From Tubiluchus corallicola (Eukaryota > Priapulida > Priapulimorpha > Priapulimorphida > Tubiluchidae), in the NCBI GenBank assembly GCA_030141605.1, contig JAQGDQ010000148.1, forward strand, positions 1 to 64,000: 64,000 bases of DNA, read 5' to 3'. This document shows, one piece after another, positions 1 to 12,400 of this stretch. Made by a program: the position numbers and the translations under genes. Position 1 is the first letter of the stretch, and each line of letters opens with the position of its first letter. Below the pieces are notes generated by a model. The model worked only from the letters and a program-made list of their open reading frames with translations, had not been told where the DNA came from and ran no database searches.

Positions 1-160
1 TAACTCCGCCATAGCCGGTCCCAAGCCCGGTTGAGAGAGGAGGAGGGTTGGGCTTAGGGTTAGCACCCCTATCCTGTAAAAGTTCTCAATTGCTACAGAA
101 ACAGACAGAAACAAATCTACTGACACAAATCGGCACAAAGCAGAAAGTTCGACCCATGTT

Positions 161-1843
161 ATGACGATGCTAGGTCAAAGCCGAGAGGAAGCCCAGCATC
201 CGATGAAGAACTCTATACTGAGTGCCACAAAGGTGACAAAAATTGGCACCTGGAATGTAAGAACAATGTTCCAAACAGGAAAAATGGCCCAAGTTATCCG
301 GGAATTCAACAACTATCAACTCAGTATCTTAGGCCTAACGGAAGTGAGATGGACAGGAAGCGGAAACATCAAGAGTGGAGAAACAACCTTTCTGTATTCA
401 GGACCAGAGGAGGATCACCAGAGAGGTGTTGGTCTGATGCTGAACAAAGAGGCAGCAAAGACACTAATAGGATGGAACCCAGTCAGTGAGAGGATAATAA
501 CTGCCCGAATGCAGTCAAGGCATGCGAAAACAACTATTGTTTGCATTTACGCACCAACTGAAGATACAGATGAACAAGTTAAAGATGATTTCTACCAACA
601 ATGTCAAGATGTGCTGAATGACATCCCCAGCCATGACATCATTCTCCTCATGGGTGATATGAATGCAAAGATTGACAACAACAGACACGGATTGGAGCAT
701 GTAATCGGGCCGCATGGATCAGCTCAAGAAACAAACAACAATGGTGAACGGCTCCTGATGTTGTGCAATTTAAATGGACTGTGTATTGGAAATACTTATT
801 TTGCCCACAAAACCATCCACAAGAAGACATGGAGGTCACCAGATGGAAATACACAGAACGAAATCGACTACATCTGTATCAGCAAGAGATGGAGATCAGC
901 ACTGAAAGATGTGAAAGTGTGTTATGGAGCTGATGTGGGTTCTGATCATCACTTAGTTCAAGGAAAAGTCCAGCTCAAACTGAAAAAGATACAAAAGCCA
1001 AAAATCACAAGACCTTTTGCGGTTGAAAACCTGAAAGACCAACAAAAAGCAAGGAGTTTTGAACTTGCACTTAGCAACAAATTTGAACCACTACTACAAG
1101 CCAACGATATTGAAGAACAGTGGAAAATATTCAAAGAAGCAGTAACAGCAGTTGCAGATGAACAGATCGGCAGAAGAAGGGGTAACAGAAAAGAAATGTG
1201 GATACAAGAAAAAACTTGGGAATTAATTGATGAAAGAAAGAAGACTAAGCAAATGAGAGACCAAGCAAAAACACCAGAAAGCAGGAGTCAAGCCAATGAG
1301 CAGTACCAACTGGCAGATAGAGCAGTAAAAAGACGTTGCAGGAGGGACAAGAACGAATGGTTTGAAAAGAAGGGTGAAGAAGCACAGTTAGCAGCCAGCC
1401 ATAATGATACCAAGACTCTCTACAGAATTGTTAAAGATCTAACGGGAACAGGAGGCACCCCAGCTGTGCCAATCAAGGACAAAAGTGGTGTGACTCTCAC
1501 AACAACAGAACAGCAAAATGCACGATGGGTGGAACACTTCAAGGAAGTTCTCAACCAGCCAAACCCAACAACATTATTCAACTTTGAGAATGAAATTGGA
1601 CAACAACAGCTAGATGTAAGATTGGACAACATCAGTGAACTGGAAGTCGAAACTGCCATCAAAAAACTAAAGAACAACAAAGCAGCAGGAGAGGACCAAA
1701 TAACAGCTGAGCTCCTGAAACACGGTAATAAAGGGATAACACGATCAATGACAAAGCTCCTGAACAGCTGCTGGGAACAACAAAAGGTCCCCGAAGATTG
1801 GAGAAATGGAGTCATCGTGAAGTTGCCTAAAAAGGGAACCTGA
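161..1843 (+). pseudogene. LINE endonuclease and N-terminal RT region (5' part of frameshifted ORF)
   Basis: This 560-codon reading starts with an apurinic/apyrimidinic (EEP-fold) endonuclease, the enzyme that nicks target DNA to prime reverse transcription. Visible landmarks are TWNVRTM (Asn32), LTEVRWTGSG (Glu61), YAPT (Tyr130), GDMNAK (Asp166, Asn168), EIDYI (Asp236) and the terminal SDHHLV (Asp262, His263), so the active-site set looks complete. A linker of about 200 residues rich in Lys and Glu follows, then the start of the RT region (KNNKAAGEDQITAELLKHG). The frame closes at TGA 1841-1843, directly after LPKKG, where RTs of this type continue without a break. That stop results from a one-base indel rather than a natural end. 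Confidence 0.88.
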
Positions 1844-3153
1844 CAGATTGCAATAATTGGAGAGGAATAACTCTGATGTCAATACCTGGAAAAGTCCTGA
1901 GTATAGTGCTGCTAGATCGGTTGAGAGATGCTGCTGATATAAGACTAAGAGAACAACAAGCTGGATTTAGAAAAGGAAGATCATGCTGTGAACAGATATT
2001 CACTCTCAGAAACATCATTGAGCAATGTATGGAATTCCAACAGTCCTTATTAATCAATTTTATTGATTTCAAGAAGGCTTTTGACTCTGTTCACAGGCAG
2101 TCTCTATGGAAAATTGCTTCTCTGTATGGTATCCCACAGAAATTCATTTCAACCATCCAGAACTTTTACCAAAACAGCGGCTGTTGTATAAGAACACAAG
2201 AGGGAAACACCGAGTATTTCACCATCGAAACTGGAGTTAAGCAGGGTTGCATTATGTCACCATTCCTGTTCCTACTGACGATTGATTTCATCATGAACAA
2301 GGCGGTTGATGGTAAAGATCTAGGAATGCAATGGAAACAACAACAACGATTGGCAGATCTGGACTTTGCTGACGATATAGCTCTTCTGGAAACATCAAAA
2401 GAAAGCCTGCAACAACTGACCACAAGTATGGAAGAAGTAGCGGGAAAAATTGGATTGAGAATTAGTCAAGAAAAGACCAAAGTTTTGAAAGTGTGGACAA
2501 ACCAACAGAATGATGTACATATAACAGTGGGAGGCCAAATGGTTAAGAACGTTACCAGTTTTTCATATCTGGGCAGTGTGATGACCTGTAATGGAGGTAC
2601 AGAAAATGACATCAGGGGGAGAATCGGCAAAGCAACAGCAGTATTTAGGAAGATGGGAAAAATCTGGACAAGCAAGAAAATTGACATGAAAATCAAACTT
2701 CGTCTGTACAACGCCATTGTGCTGCCAACGGCTCTCTATGCCAGCGAAACCTGGAAAGTCACAGCGGAGTTATCAAAGAAACTGAACGTCTTCCACCAAA
2801 AATGCCTTCGAAAGATACTAAAAATCTCCTACCGCGACCATGTCACCAATGTAGAAGTTCTTCAACGAGCGCAGTCATTGCGGTTACAAGATATAGTTAC
2901 AGAGAGAAGAATGAAACTGGCTGGACATATTCTCCGTCTATCAGAAAGTCGCTACGCCAAAACAGCAGTACAGTGGGAACCACCTGGTGGGAAACGAAAA
3001 AGAGGTCGGCCAAAAACAACGTGGCGCAGATCCTTCAAAGAAGACCTTCGAGCTGTCAACAGACGTTGGGAAAACGTAGAGAACGAAGCCGCCGATAGAA
3101 CTCAGTGGAAAATGCTGTCTGCTCAATGTGCATCAATGCGCAGGAAGGACTAA
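1837..3153 (+). pseudogene. LINE reverse transcriptase (3' part of frameshifted ORF)
   Basis: This reading continues the polyprotein one frame over; the first Met is at 1876 but homology begins around 1837. From that Met, RT motifs are AGFRKGRSC (about residue 29), the catalytic INFIDFKKAFD (Asp64, Asp70), GVKQGCIMSPFLF (about 120) and the FADD box (Asp166, Asp167). The thumb region follows. The C-terminus has the GHILRL...KRKRGRPKTTWRR block typical of RTE-like elements, then DRTQWKML and the stop at 3151-3153. All RT motifs appear intact, so apart from the frameshift the copy looks young. Confidence 0.88.
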
Positions 3154-3244
3154 GGAAAGGAAGTATCACAAAGAGCTTGCTGGCATGAAAAATAATTTTT
3201 CTTTTATTAACTTCTAAATTTTATTTGCACTGTTAAGTACATAC

Positions 3245-3421
3245 CTGTATTTGCTGTATTTCAGAGTTAAGTTTTTCTGCACTTAGATATAGTGGATGTG
3301 TCTCCAGTTCTTGCACTTGCGGAATATGCGGAAGCACAACGGTTTCCACATCAGATTTCAACTTCTGATAATCAGCCCAGTTTAAGAATGCTTCTCTAAT
3401 CTCATGCATTCTCTGCTCAAG
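3245..3421 (-). CDS. Spectrin-repeat exon 88
   Basis: 59 codons, phase 0 at both ends; acceptor CTGTAG and donor GTATGT. It carries LNWADYQKLKSD with the helix A Trp. This is the last exon visible; the gene continues left, past or beyond the LINE. Confidence 0.85.
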
Positions 3422-6400
3422 CTACAGAAAACAGAGCTGATATAATAACTTGCAAACAATTCAACTTTCATTAACAATAATTTTGAAGATCATTTGTAGC
3501 ATGTTCATAGTGATGCAAAGGTTATGTGCTTATTGTGACCAGCAGACTGCCGCCCAGTCTGTCTTAAGAAAAACATTTATGCACAGTGTGTGCAGCTGTA
3601 CATGAATGCTTGCATTCCATTCAAAGTCAATAACATGCATAAATCAAGATAATATTATTGAAAAATGAAGCACAACTTACAGATTTAATCAGGTCATCAT
3701 ATTTCTGAGTAACGTTATTACTCGTGTCTTGCAAATTACCATCACCCAAGGGCCCTGCTTGTTCCAAAGCTGCTAATAAATCTTGTCTACGATTGTTGAC
3801 TTGCTCCAAGAGTTCCTAAACAAGAGTAAATCAAAAATCAATAATGACAAAAGACATCACAGAAACACAAACACCTAAAGTGGCCTCATAAAAGTTTTAA
3901 ATCAAGCAGCTGCTAATTAATAATTAAAAACAAAAAGGAGTAAAATGCTGCGAGTACATGACACCAATCATAACCACATTCTTGCTGCTAAATTTGAATT
4001 ACAATGATTGCTAAAAAGTTTTGCGAACTACACCGAAAGAACTGCTCTCACTGCAAAGACTGGTGCCAAATATAAATCTTTCACCTGTTTATGAACAAGC
4101 AATTTTTGCACGTCTTCAGCTGTAGTTGCTTTAACTGGCTGTCCAACATCAACAGCTTCAACTTCATTCAAGTAAGTCTCATGCTGTTGAAGTAACATGT
4201 TCATTGCATCATACTTTGCTTTTGCTTGAATCAGCTGTTTCTGCAAATGGATAAAGTTCAATGTGTCAGCTGAACACGTAATGAAATATAAAAACACAAC
4301 TGAGATTTGATGTCGTATTAAACTCAAAACATAAGAACATCATGACAAAGTGTGAACTAATCCATATTCCTGAACTGTTATTATAAAAAATGAAATGCGA
4401 AGAAATAGAATTTGTCTGATACAATGGCTTTATATAAGTATGCAAGCAAATAAAAGAAAGCAAAAAGTAAAATTAGTTTAGAAAAACATAAGTCAGATAA
4501 CATTACCAGTTTTTTAGTGCGAGAACTCCACACAGAAAAAAACTACAGTAGGCGCCGCTTAATAGACTCACGGTTAATAGACTCAATTGCTTAATTGACT
4601 CAAAAAAGGCCTGGAACGGGCCGCTTCTATTCAAATATACACAAAACTATCGGTAATTGACTCAAATAACTTCGCATAATTGACCCAATATTGACTCGAC
4701 TTAAAACAAGACTTTTGTATGTGCCAAAAGAGCCTTTCCTACTTCTATGTCATCTTTACTTCCCTTTTGTGCACTATGTATACAGAAACAAACATGTTAA
4801 GTACCGTTTTGTTTGTAAGCAGGTACGTTTATCATGTGCTAATATGCAAGCGTAACGGTTTTGCTTTGAATCTGTTGCCCGCTCGCCCACTATTACTCAA
4901 AGAATTTCTGGAAGCTAAACATTTAATCATTTGCCTAGCAGTTTCCTTTTGATGATCTCGTTGCAAATTACGCTTTCAGGCTAAATGAATTAATAGTCAG
5001 AGATGCAGGTACAGTAATCAGCTGGTATTCCTTGTGACTTACAAGAGTAAACATCGTACAGCAAATAAGAGCAGTATAAGTGAGCAGACGATTCAGAACT
5101 GTTTTAGAAAAACATGCACAACAACATATTTTCAACGTTTTTATAATTACGAAAATGTGTGGGCCAACTTTTTCACGAGAAAATGAAGCAGCCAACTTTG
5201 AAGGAATTTTTGCAATTTTTGCAAATAAACAGACTTAGAAAAGTGTGTGATTTAGAAAAGTATACTTTTTAATTTACTGCTAATTCACTTATATAAATCA
5301 ATATTTTAAAATATTTTTTTCTAATTTTTAACTGCACAAGGAATTTAGGCATTACTTCATTTCTAAAATTCCTTAAAAACCTTTGCAGTGCATAGTAAAC
5401 TGATGACTCATACTTCTATACCTGTAATACTACACCCATCGGTTAATAGGTTCAGTGGGTTAATTGGGTCAAAACACGTCGGTCCCAAAGTGAGTCTATT
5501 AAGCGGTGTCTACTGTAGTAATAAATTTAGTTGTCTGATAGTTCTAAATCACTGTAATATTAATTTTTAACTAAATCAGCGGTTTATAAAAGGATGTTAA
5601 GAAACAACAGTGTGCAATACATGCCAGTAAATATAATGCCACAAAGGGCTTTAAGGAATTTTAGCTTTTGCATAAAAACAGAGGTAAAATACCTGTATTG
5701 TTTCCTGTAGAGAAGAGTATCTATTACACAGTAATGCCACCTCCACACGAGGAGTTGAATCACAGCCGTATCGATCTAGCAAGTGTTCACTCACTTCACG
5801 CAATTTCTCGACATCGTCTTTCTTAGATTGCCATTCTGTCTTCAAATCCTATACCATAGACGAAATATAAAATAAATCAAATTAAAATAAATACATTTAT
5901 ACCGTAATTCTTAATTACAATGGGAAACACAAAATTTACGAAATGCAGTAGATTTTATGAATGAAGATTTTGTTTATTTTTTTAAAAACAACTTAGTCTT
6001 GCCTCGGTTCCCTGCCTAGCAATATGAAGTAGGAGTTACGTACTTTAAACTCAAGCTGTCAGACTCAGATGCAAGTAATTTTTTGTACAAATAGAGGATG
6101 CACTACATTGTTAGATCATTAATAATTTTAGCAGATGTCATACAAGAGCTGTAAACGGCGCCGGCAATAGTTTATTTCACGTAAAATAGTGATCAAGTTG
6201 ACAATAAATATTTTCATATAAATTAAATAATTGAAATAAGCAAAAATATTCATTACATACTTAATGTGAAGTACCTATACTTTGGTGTTCTGATTCAATA
6301 AATCTCATTAATGTGCTATTGCTAAGGAATTGATTAAATTAAAAAAAGCCCACACAATGAATCAATGTAGTCCAGACAAAATTAACACTAACATTCAATA

Positions 6401-9400
6401 AAACTAAAAGCTTACATTGATCATGGAAACAGCAGTTTCAACTGGCAACGGGTTTGATTCGTATGTGTTTAGCTCCTCTTCTTTTGCTAACAGCCAATCA
6501 GAAAATGAAGTCCTGATATCTTCATACTCTTGCCAGTTAATAATACATTCTGTCAACAGACTTCTAGTCGACTCTATGCCAGCATTTAACTGCTCCCATG
6601 CACTTTGTAGTTCCGCCTGATTTTGACAAATTACTGGGTGACCGTTTGGTGAAGTTTCCTCCAAAACAACATGTCCTAGCTCTGTCACAGACGAGAGTCT
6701 GTTTTCACCTTCTGGTAATTTAGCTGCCAGCAACTAAAGCACAAAATACATCTCCGATATTTGTTGAACCAGTTACAATCAGAAATAAATAAATGATTCA
6801 TGCAGTAGCTCGAAAATTGACCTGACCACCAGAAAAATTATTTTTATTTTTGCCCAATTCACTTCACATTCACAAAAAGAGTACCATACTTTTTTAAATT
6901 TACGAATCCATAGTACATCTTCAAAAAATGAGCCGTAAATGTTGCTAAATTACATTAGCCTATAATGTTATTTTAAATTTTACCTCCAGTGAATCTTTAT
7001 TGCTGACAGTATCAGACTTGCTTCCTGTTACATTATCGCATAATTTAAGCTCAGCCTTGGCCGAGTTTATCCACTCACTGACATTTTTACATGCATCTCG
7101 GAACTTTTCATGATCCGAGATGTACTGAGTGCATTTCACTTGCAGAACCTAAGAAACAACGACATGTCTTGAACAAGTGCCAGTAAAAGCGCCAGAATCA
7201 CAGTTAATATACATAGGCCTACATATAGTAAGACAAAAGTACTGTAAAGTCTTAGAAACACATTTTCATCTCCATTTAACTGCAACAAACACAACAACTA
7301 TTTTTAAATTTCTTTAATACATTCTGCAAAACTGGATAATTAAAATAATGGTCTGTTGAAAATTTAAAATTTAATACACATTAGTTCTACACATATCAAC
7401 CGTCCTCATGTGAAGAACTCCTTCTTTAGGTGCTAAGATGACTTTCATTAGATGTAAGATTTCGTATATTGAACAATGCCTTTAGAAATGTGAAATAAGC
7501 AAATTCAAATGAGTTTAGGCTCCCTGAAGTGCCAGAAATCAATCATCTTTTTATACTTAATGTTTTATAAACAAAATCAAAAAGCCAAAATTGTTTCAAA
7601 CAATTATAATTATTGATACGCTGGTAAAAAAATAGAGGTTCCTTTAAGAATTGAACCCAGAAGCTTCTGACAACTAGCAAGACTAGGTAATAATTACACT
7701 GGATTACCTGGTTTTGGTTGCTCAGACTCTCGTACTGCTCTTTAACTTGTTGTACACTTGTCTTTATTGACTCGTCGGTTTTCACTTCAAGCAGGTTGGC
7801 AGCTCTCTCTAGTAACTTTGTCACTGATGGTTCATGTGACTGAATATCCTCACCAATTTTCTAAAATACAAAAATAGAATATCATATGGGTGAACAGTGC
7901 ACCTTTGATTTCAAGTACTCATATTATGGTGCTTGCAACATGCAACATCACAATCCCAAGACAAGACACCGATCCTACGATCATTAAGCAGTATCTAGTA
8001 GGTAGCATTTCAGTATTAAACCTCAAGTAACAAAAACTTTCTGAAGCTGGTTTTCATACCGTTTTCCAGTGCCACACAGATTGCTGCAGTTCAAGTTTAC
8101 TGGTCACTAAAAACTTGTACAAGTTTTTAGTGACCAGTACAAATTGACAGTGTGCACTTAGAAATCTACACCTAAATGATCTACAGCTAAAAGAAGAAGA
8201 AAAATTGAAACTGAACCATGAAGGTCTTCAACACCACGGTATTTCTTGCAGTCAATTACAATTTTAAAGCTGTTACATTGAACACCGTTCTACAATGACT
8301 AATAGATGCAGTGCATTACTATTGATCTTTTTTTCTGCTTTAATGTCAACAAGATTGTTAGCCTAACCTCAAGACTTAAATGATGCAAAATTTATATTAA
8401 CGAGTTATTCACCCTGGTATTCACTCACTTGCCTAATATAGACTAAATATTAGACTTCCATCTCATTTATGTAGAAAGGAAACGTAATAGCAACAGAGTA
8501 AACAATTTTAAATCAATAAATAGGAATGCTTAGATCAGTTTTTCGATCATAAATTTCAGTATTCTTACCTCACATTTGCTATGGTTGTTTTTCTTGGTAA
8601 CTAAATCAGGTTGCAACACATCTAAATCATGTAATTTTGCTTGCACATCTTGCAACCACTGCTGAAGTTGTGCAAGACTTTCGTCAACTGCACACCACTC
8701 TGTTTGTAATGTCTCAAACTGAACCTAGAAATAAATAGCAAACTTTAAAGATAAATTATATGCTTCCACTTTACACATGGTACCATATGCAGTGCAGTCT
8801 GCTGTAGATACCTGCAGTAACATTAATAATATTGGATGAATTTATAAATCACATACATCCTTATGTTGTTTGGGACAATGCTACAAAGACCTTGTAGTAT
8901 TTCGTCAAAGCATGCCTAGATGCCAGGATTGATCACACAGCTTTGCTACATTTTAAGGTGTTTTATTCAACACTTCCTTAATACTTACAATTGAGTTAAT
9001 CACTTCGTTCTTTAACTCATCATTTTCCAGTTTCAGTTTGTCCAGTTTGTCCTTGATTGCGTCACAACCGGGAGAGTTGGTGTTTGGACAGACAATTTCG
9101 CTTTGTTCCGTTGCCGTATCTAACTTGTTTATACCAACTGATAAAGCTTGCTGAAGGTCCTAGAATAAACAGCCAATAAAAATTGAATAAAAATTTATCA
9201 TTTAGTCATTTTAAGACAGCTAACAGTGTCACAGTGCAAATACACCCTTTGACTACTCTCAGATTACTTAATATAATATTTGGAACTCTTCGATCGAGTA
9301 ATAGTCTCAACTAACTAGAGTCCTGGGAACATAAAAGCCAATGACAGTGAGGTAATTCGCAAACTTTTGCTGCTGTCACATGATGTCCTTTTTCTCACTG

Positions 9401-12400
9401 AGCTACAGGAGTAACATAAAAGCTGTGTCAATCAATACGCTGCATTGTTCAAGGAATGACTCTAAATCAGAAAGGCCCAAACAACACTTGAACTCCAGGT
9501 CATTTGATTAGGGGTCTACTGCGCATGAACGGTAACAAAATATAATGTGACAGCTGAATAGAGTGCAAAGTCATCAGCAAGCAATACTATTAACAGGCAA
9601 CAATGTAGCAATTACTTGATTCAGATATCTAAATTCTTAGAATGTCTTTCAAAGAGTCCAAAATTAATAATAAAATCTCCAAGTTTATGGCAAAAAATAC
9701 ATATTTAAAGTATTACTTGCCAGCTTGGAAATTCTGTTTATAAACCATGTCATTTGCATATAACATTTACAATTTGTATTCCTAAACTCAAAGTATAGCA
9801 TAATCATACATCAGGTACAGAAAGAGCAAGTATAGTTCCAATGCAGGATATGAACAATGGACGGACAGCATAACACAAGATCAATATGTCAACAAATTAG
9901 TACATTAAACAAAATTAATAAATTAAGTCACCAAACCTTTAATGCTTGTAATTTTGGGGCAATATCATCTTTGCTTGCAACTGCTTTATTATTATGATCA
10001 AGTTCATCCTGCATTTGATGAAGCCAGGTGACACAATCACTGCAATCCTGGTCAAACTTTTCATGGTCAACAAAGAATCCATCTAGTTTCTTCACCATCT
10101 CCTATATTAAATGCAAATAAACCTATCACGAATGAGTTTTTCATTTTTTGCAAATCGTTGCTCAAATAAGTCGTTTAGGCAATCTATTTCTTATGGTTTC
10201 GGAAATCAGTCTAAAACATTCATTCTGGCATTTTGCATTGAAGTACTCGCCCGTGCCTTCTGGAGCAGAATCCAGTTATTTTAGCACCAAATCAAACTGC
10301 TTTAATGACAAATTTTATACTCCATGAAAAATGCAAAATGGTACATGTTTTTATGCAAATTTCGAAGCAGTTTTTTTACAATGTTTCAATCTACATGCCA
10401 TTAATCTTCACTACCTGCTTTTTACTGCATGCTCATGCTATACTTTAAGAGTAATTTCATTGTTTAGTTCACTTGTGTAAATCTTCTTCAATAATACCAG
10501 ATAACAGTGGTGAAGTTTAAGCTATGCACGTTATTAACAAAGTAATTAGAACACTATTTCAAAATGACTTACCTTTAGCCTATCAGTCAACATTTGATGC
10601 TCTGATTTGAGATTAGAAACTCTTTCATTAGGTAAGTTTAATGTCACCCCTTTTTGAGATAAATCATCTAGTTGTACTTCATGGTTTAGCAGCTCCTGCT
10701 CCACATTCTAGAAAAATAAGAGAAGTAATTCTGTATCAGTACTGAAATTTTTTACAAACTAGGGTATTTGGAATGTGAATCCTACAATGCATAATGCAGT
10801 ATCTTGTATCAATTAATTAAGCATAAACTATGATATAGAAGAATATCTTCTCTCTAATGACTTTTAAAAAAATTCAAAAAAATATTAAATTTATCTGTAA
10901 ATTAAAGCATAAAAAGGCAGGAATATTACTAATACTATATCATTTAGATGTGGGTCATTAATACAAAGTGCACACAACTTAATGTTTAATCCTCAACATA
11001 CATCTCTTACACAGGCATTAACATATAGATGCTTATAATGAAGACATAATAGCTGTTACATACCTTGAACTTTGCACAATGTGATGATTTAGCAGCAGAA
11101 TCAAACTGAAGTTCATTAGCGGAATCAAACTCTACAGCAGTGGTCTGCAACCAAGCACTATACTCATCACAGTGTTGGTTCAGTTCAGTCACAGCCACAA
11201 CTGTTGATTCAAGTTCAGACTGTGCTGCAGCTAAACTAAACCGAAACTCCGACAGAGAATGCTCATAGTTGTCAACTTCCTGCAAAATAACAAATGTGTG
11301 ATTTTAGAATTTCGAAGTGATTTATTCCAACCATGTTTTAAAAGTATACAACTTATTTTCAAGATACAAATATATAAGAGTTAAAGAATGACAGCAGATA
11401 TTATATGAATTTAGTTTCAGTTACATATCCTCATTTTTGCATAATGGCAACACATTTAGGAATATTTTGTGTATAACAATAAAAATAGTATAAAAGAACT
11501 TTAAATATCTTAAATTTTCCAATTGCAAGCAGATGCTAACTTATTTGCACAAGTTCACTTATCTAAAACAGTGTGCGCTGCTTATAAAAGAAGGTGTAAA
11601 TTACTTATGTATTCCAGCAACAAAGAACATGAGATTGTGAGCTTTTTACAAGCTACTGTTCCATGATGGAAAGTCTCCCTTTATCAATTTCTTCCACTAT
11701 TTTGAAACTATTTACATCAAGTAATAGATAATGCTTGCATTTGCTCTTTAACGTTACCGCAGATGAAAAAAACTTATTAGAAATAAGAAGGGAGCAATCA
11801 ACACATGACAACAAATGCTAACTAAAATCTTACTGTTTACCTCTTTTGTGAAAACTAGTATAACCAGAGATTTTTTAAACTGCTACATACTTTATTTACA
11901 ATATCTTGACTAGGTTGGGTCAAATGTATGGAAAGCAAATCCCTCGCTGCTTTCACCTGGTCCAAGTTGTCTATTCCGTTCTGGAGAGTGGCTTCAAATT
12001 CCTGACGAATTATCAAGTCATTCAATTAAATAATAAACAGATGGTATTATTCATGGATATGTAATTATTATAAAATAATAATAGGATTGTATGAAACATA
12101 TTGGTAAAGCAACATAAAATGTCAATGTTACTAAATGCATTGCTTGTTTCCCGTCAAAGCAATTAAATTGGAAAGTCATTTTAAGCTTACAATTAAGAAA
12201 AATTATATAAAATTTCAAGTTTAAATGTTTTATTGAGAAGATTGTTCTTCAGATTCCATAAAAAAATAGTCTAATGCAGTTTGAACGAACCTGACATTTA
12301 ACTAAGCATTTGTCTTAAGTTAAGTAACCTTTAACGGACAAAAAAAGACACAAAAAATTCAAATTTGGGTCTTTTTAATATTCGATAGTCTACTAACCCA

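Larger units (their letters stand above)
1..3170 (+). mobile_element. RTE-like non-LTR retrotransposon (LINE), frameshifted
   Basis: A LINE-type element lies on the plus strand, opposite to the host gene. A GC-rich leader (about 1-160) precedes an endonuclease reading (161-1843) and a reverse transcriptase reading (about 1837-3153). The short 3' tail TAAGGAAAGGAAG ends near 3170, where AT-rich host intron begins. No LTRs are seen. The single long polyprotein of roughly 1,000 residues with an N-terminal APE endonuclease and no zinc-finger ORF1 resembles RTE-clade elements; the exact clade is not certain. The 5' end may lie left of the window, so no target-site duplication can be checked. It is either in an intron of the spectrin-repeat gene or just beyond it. 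Confidence 0.9.
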
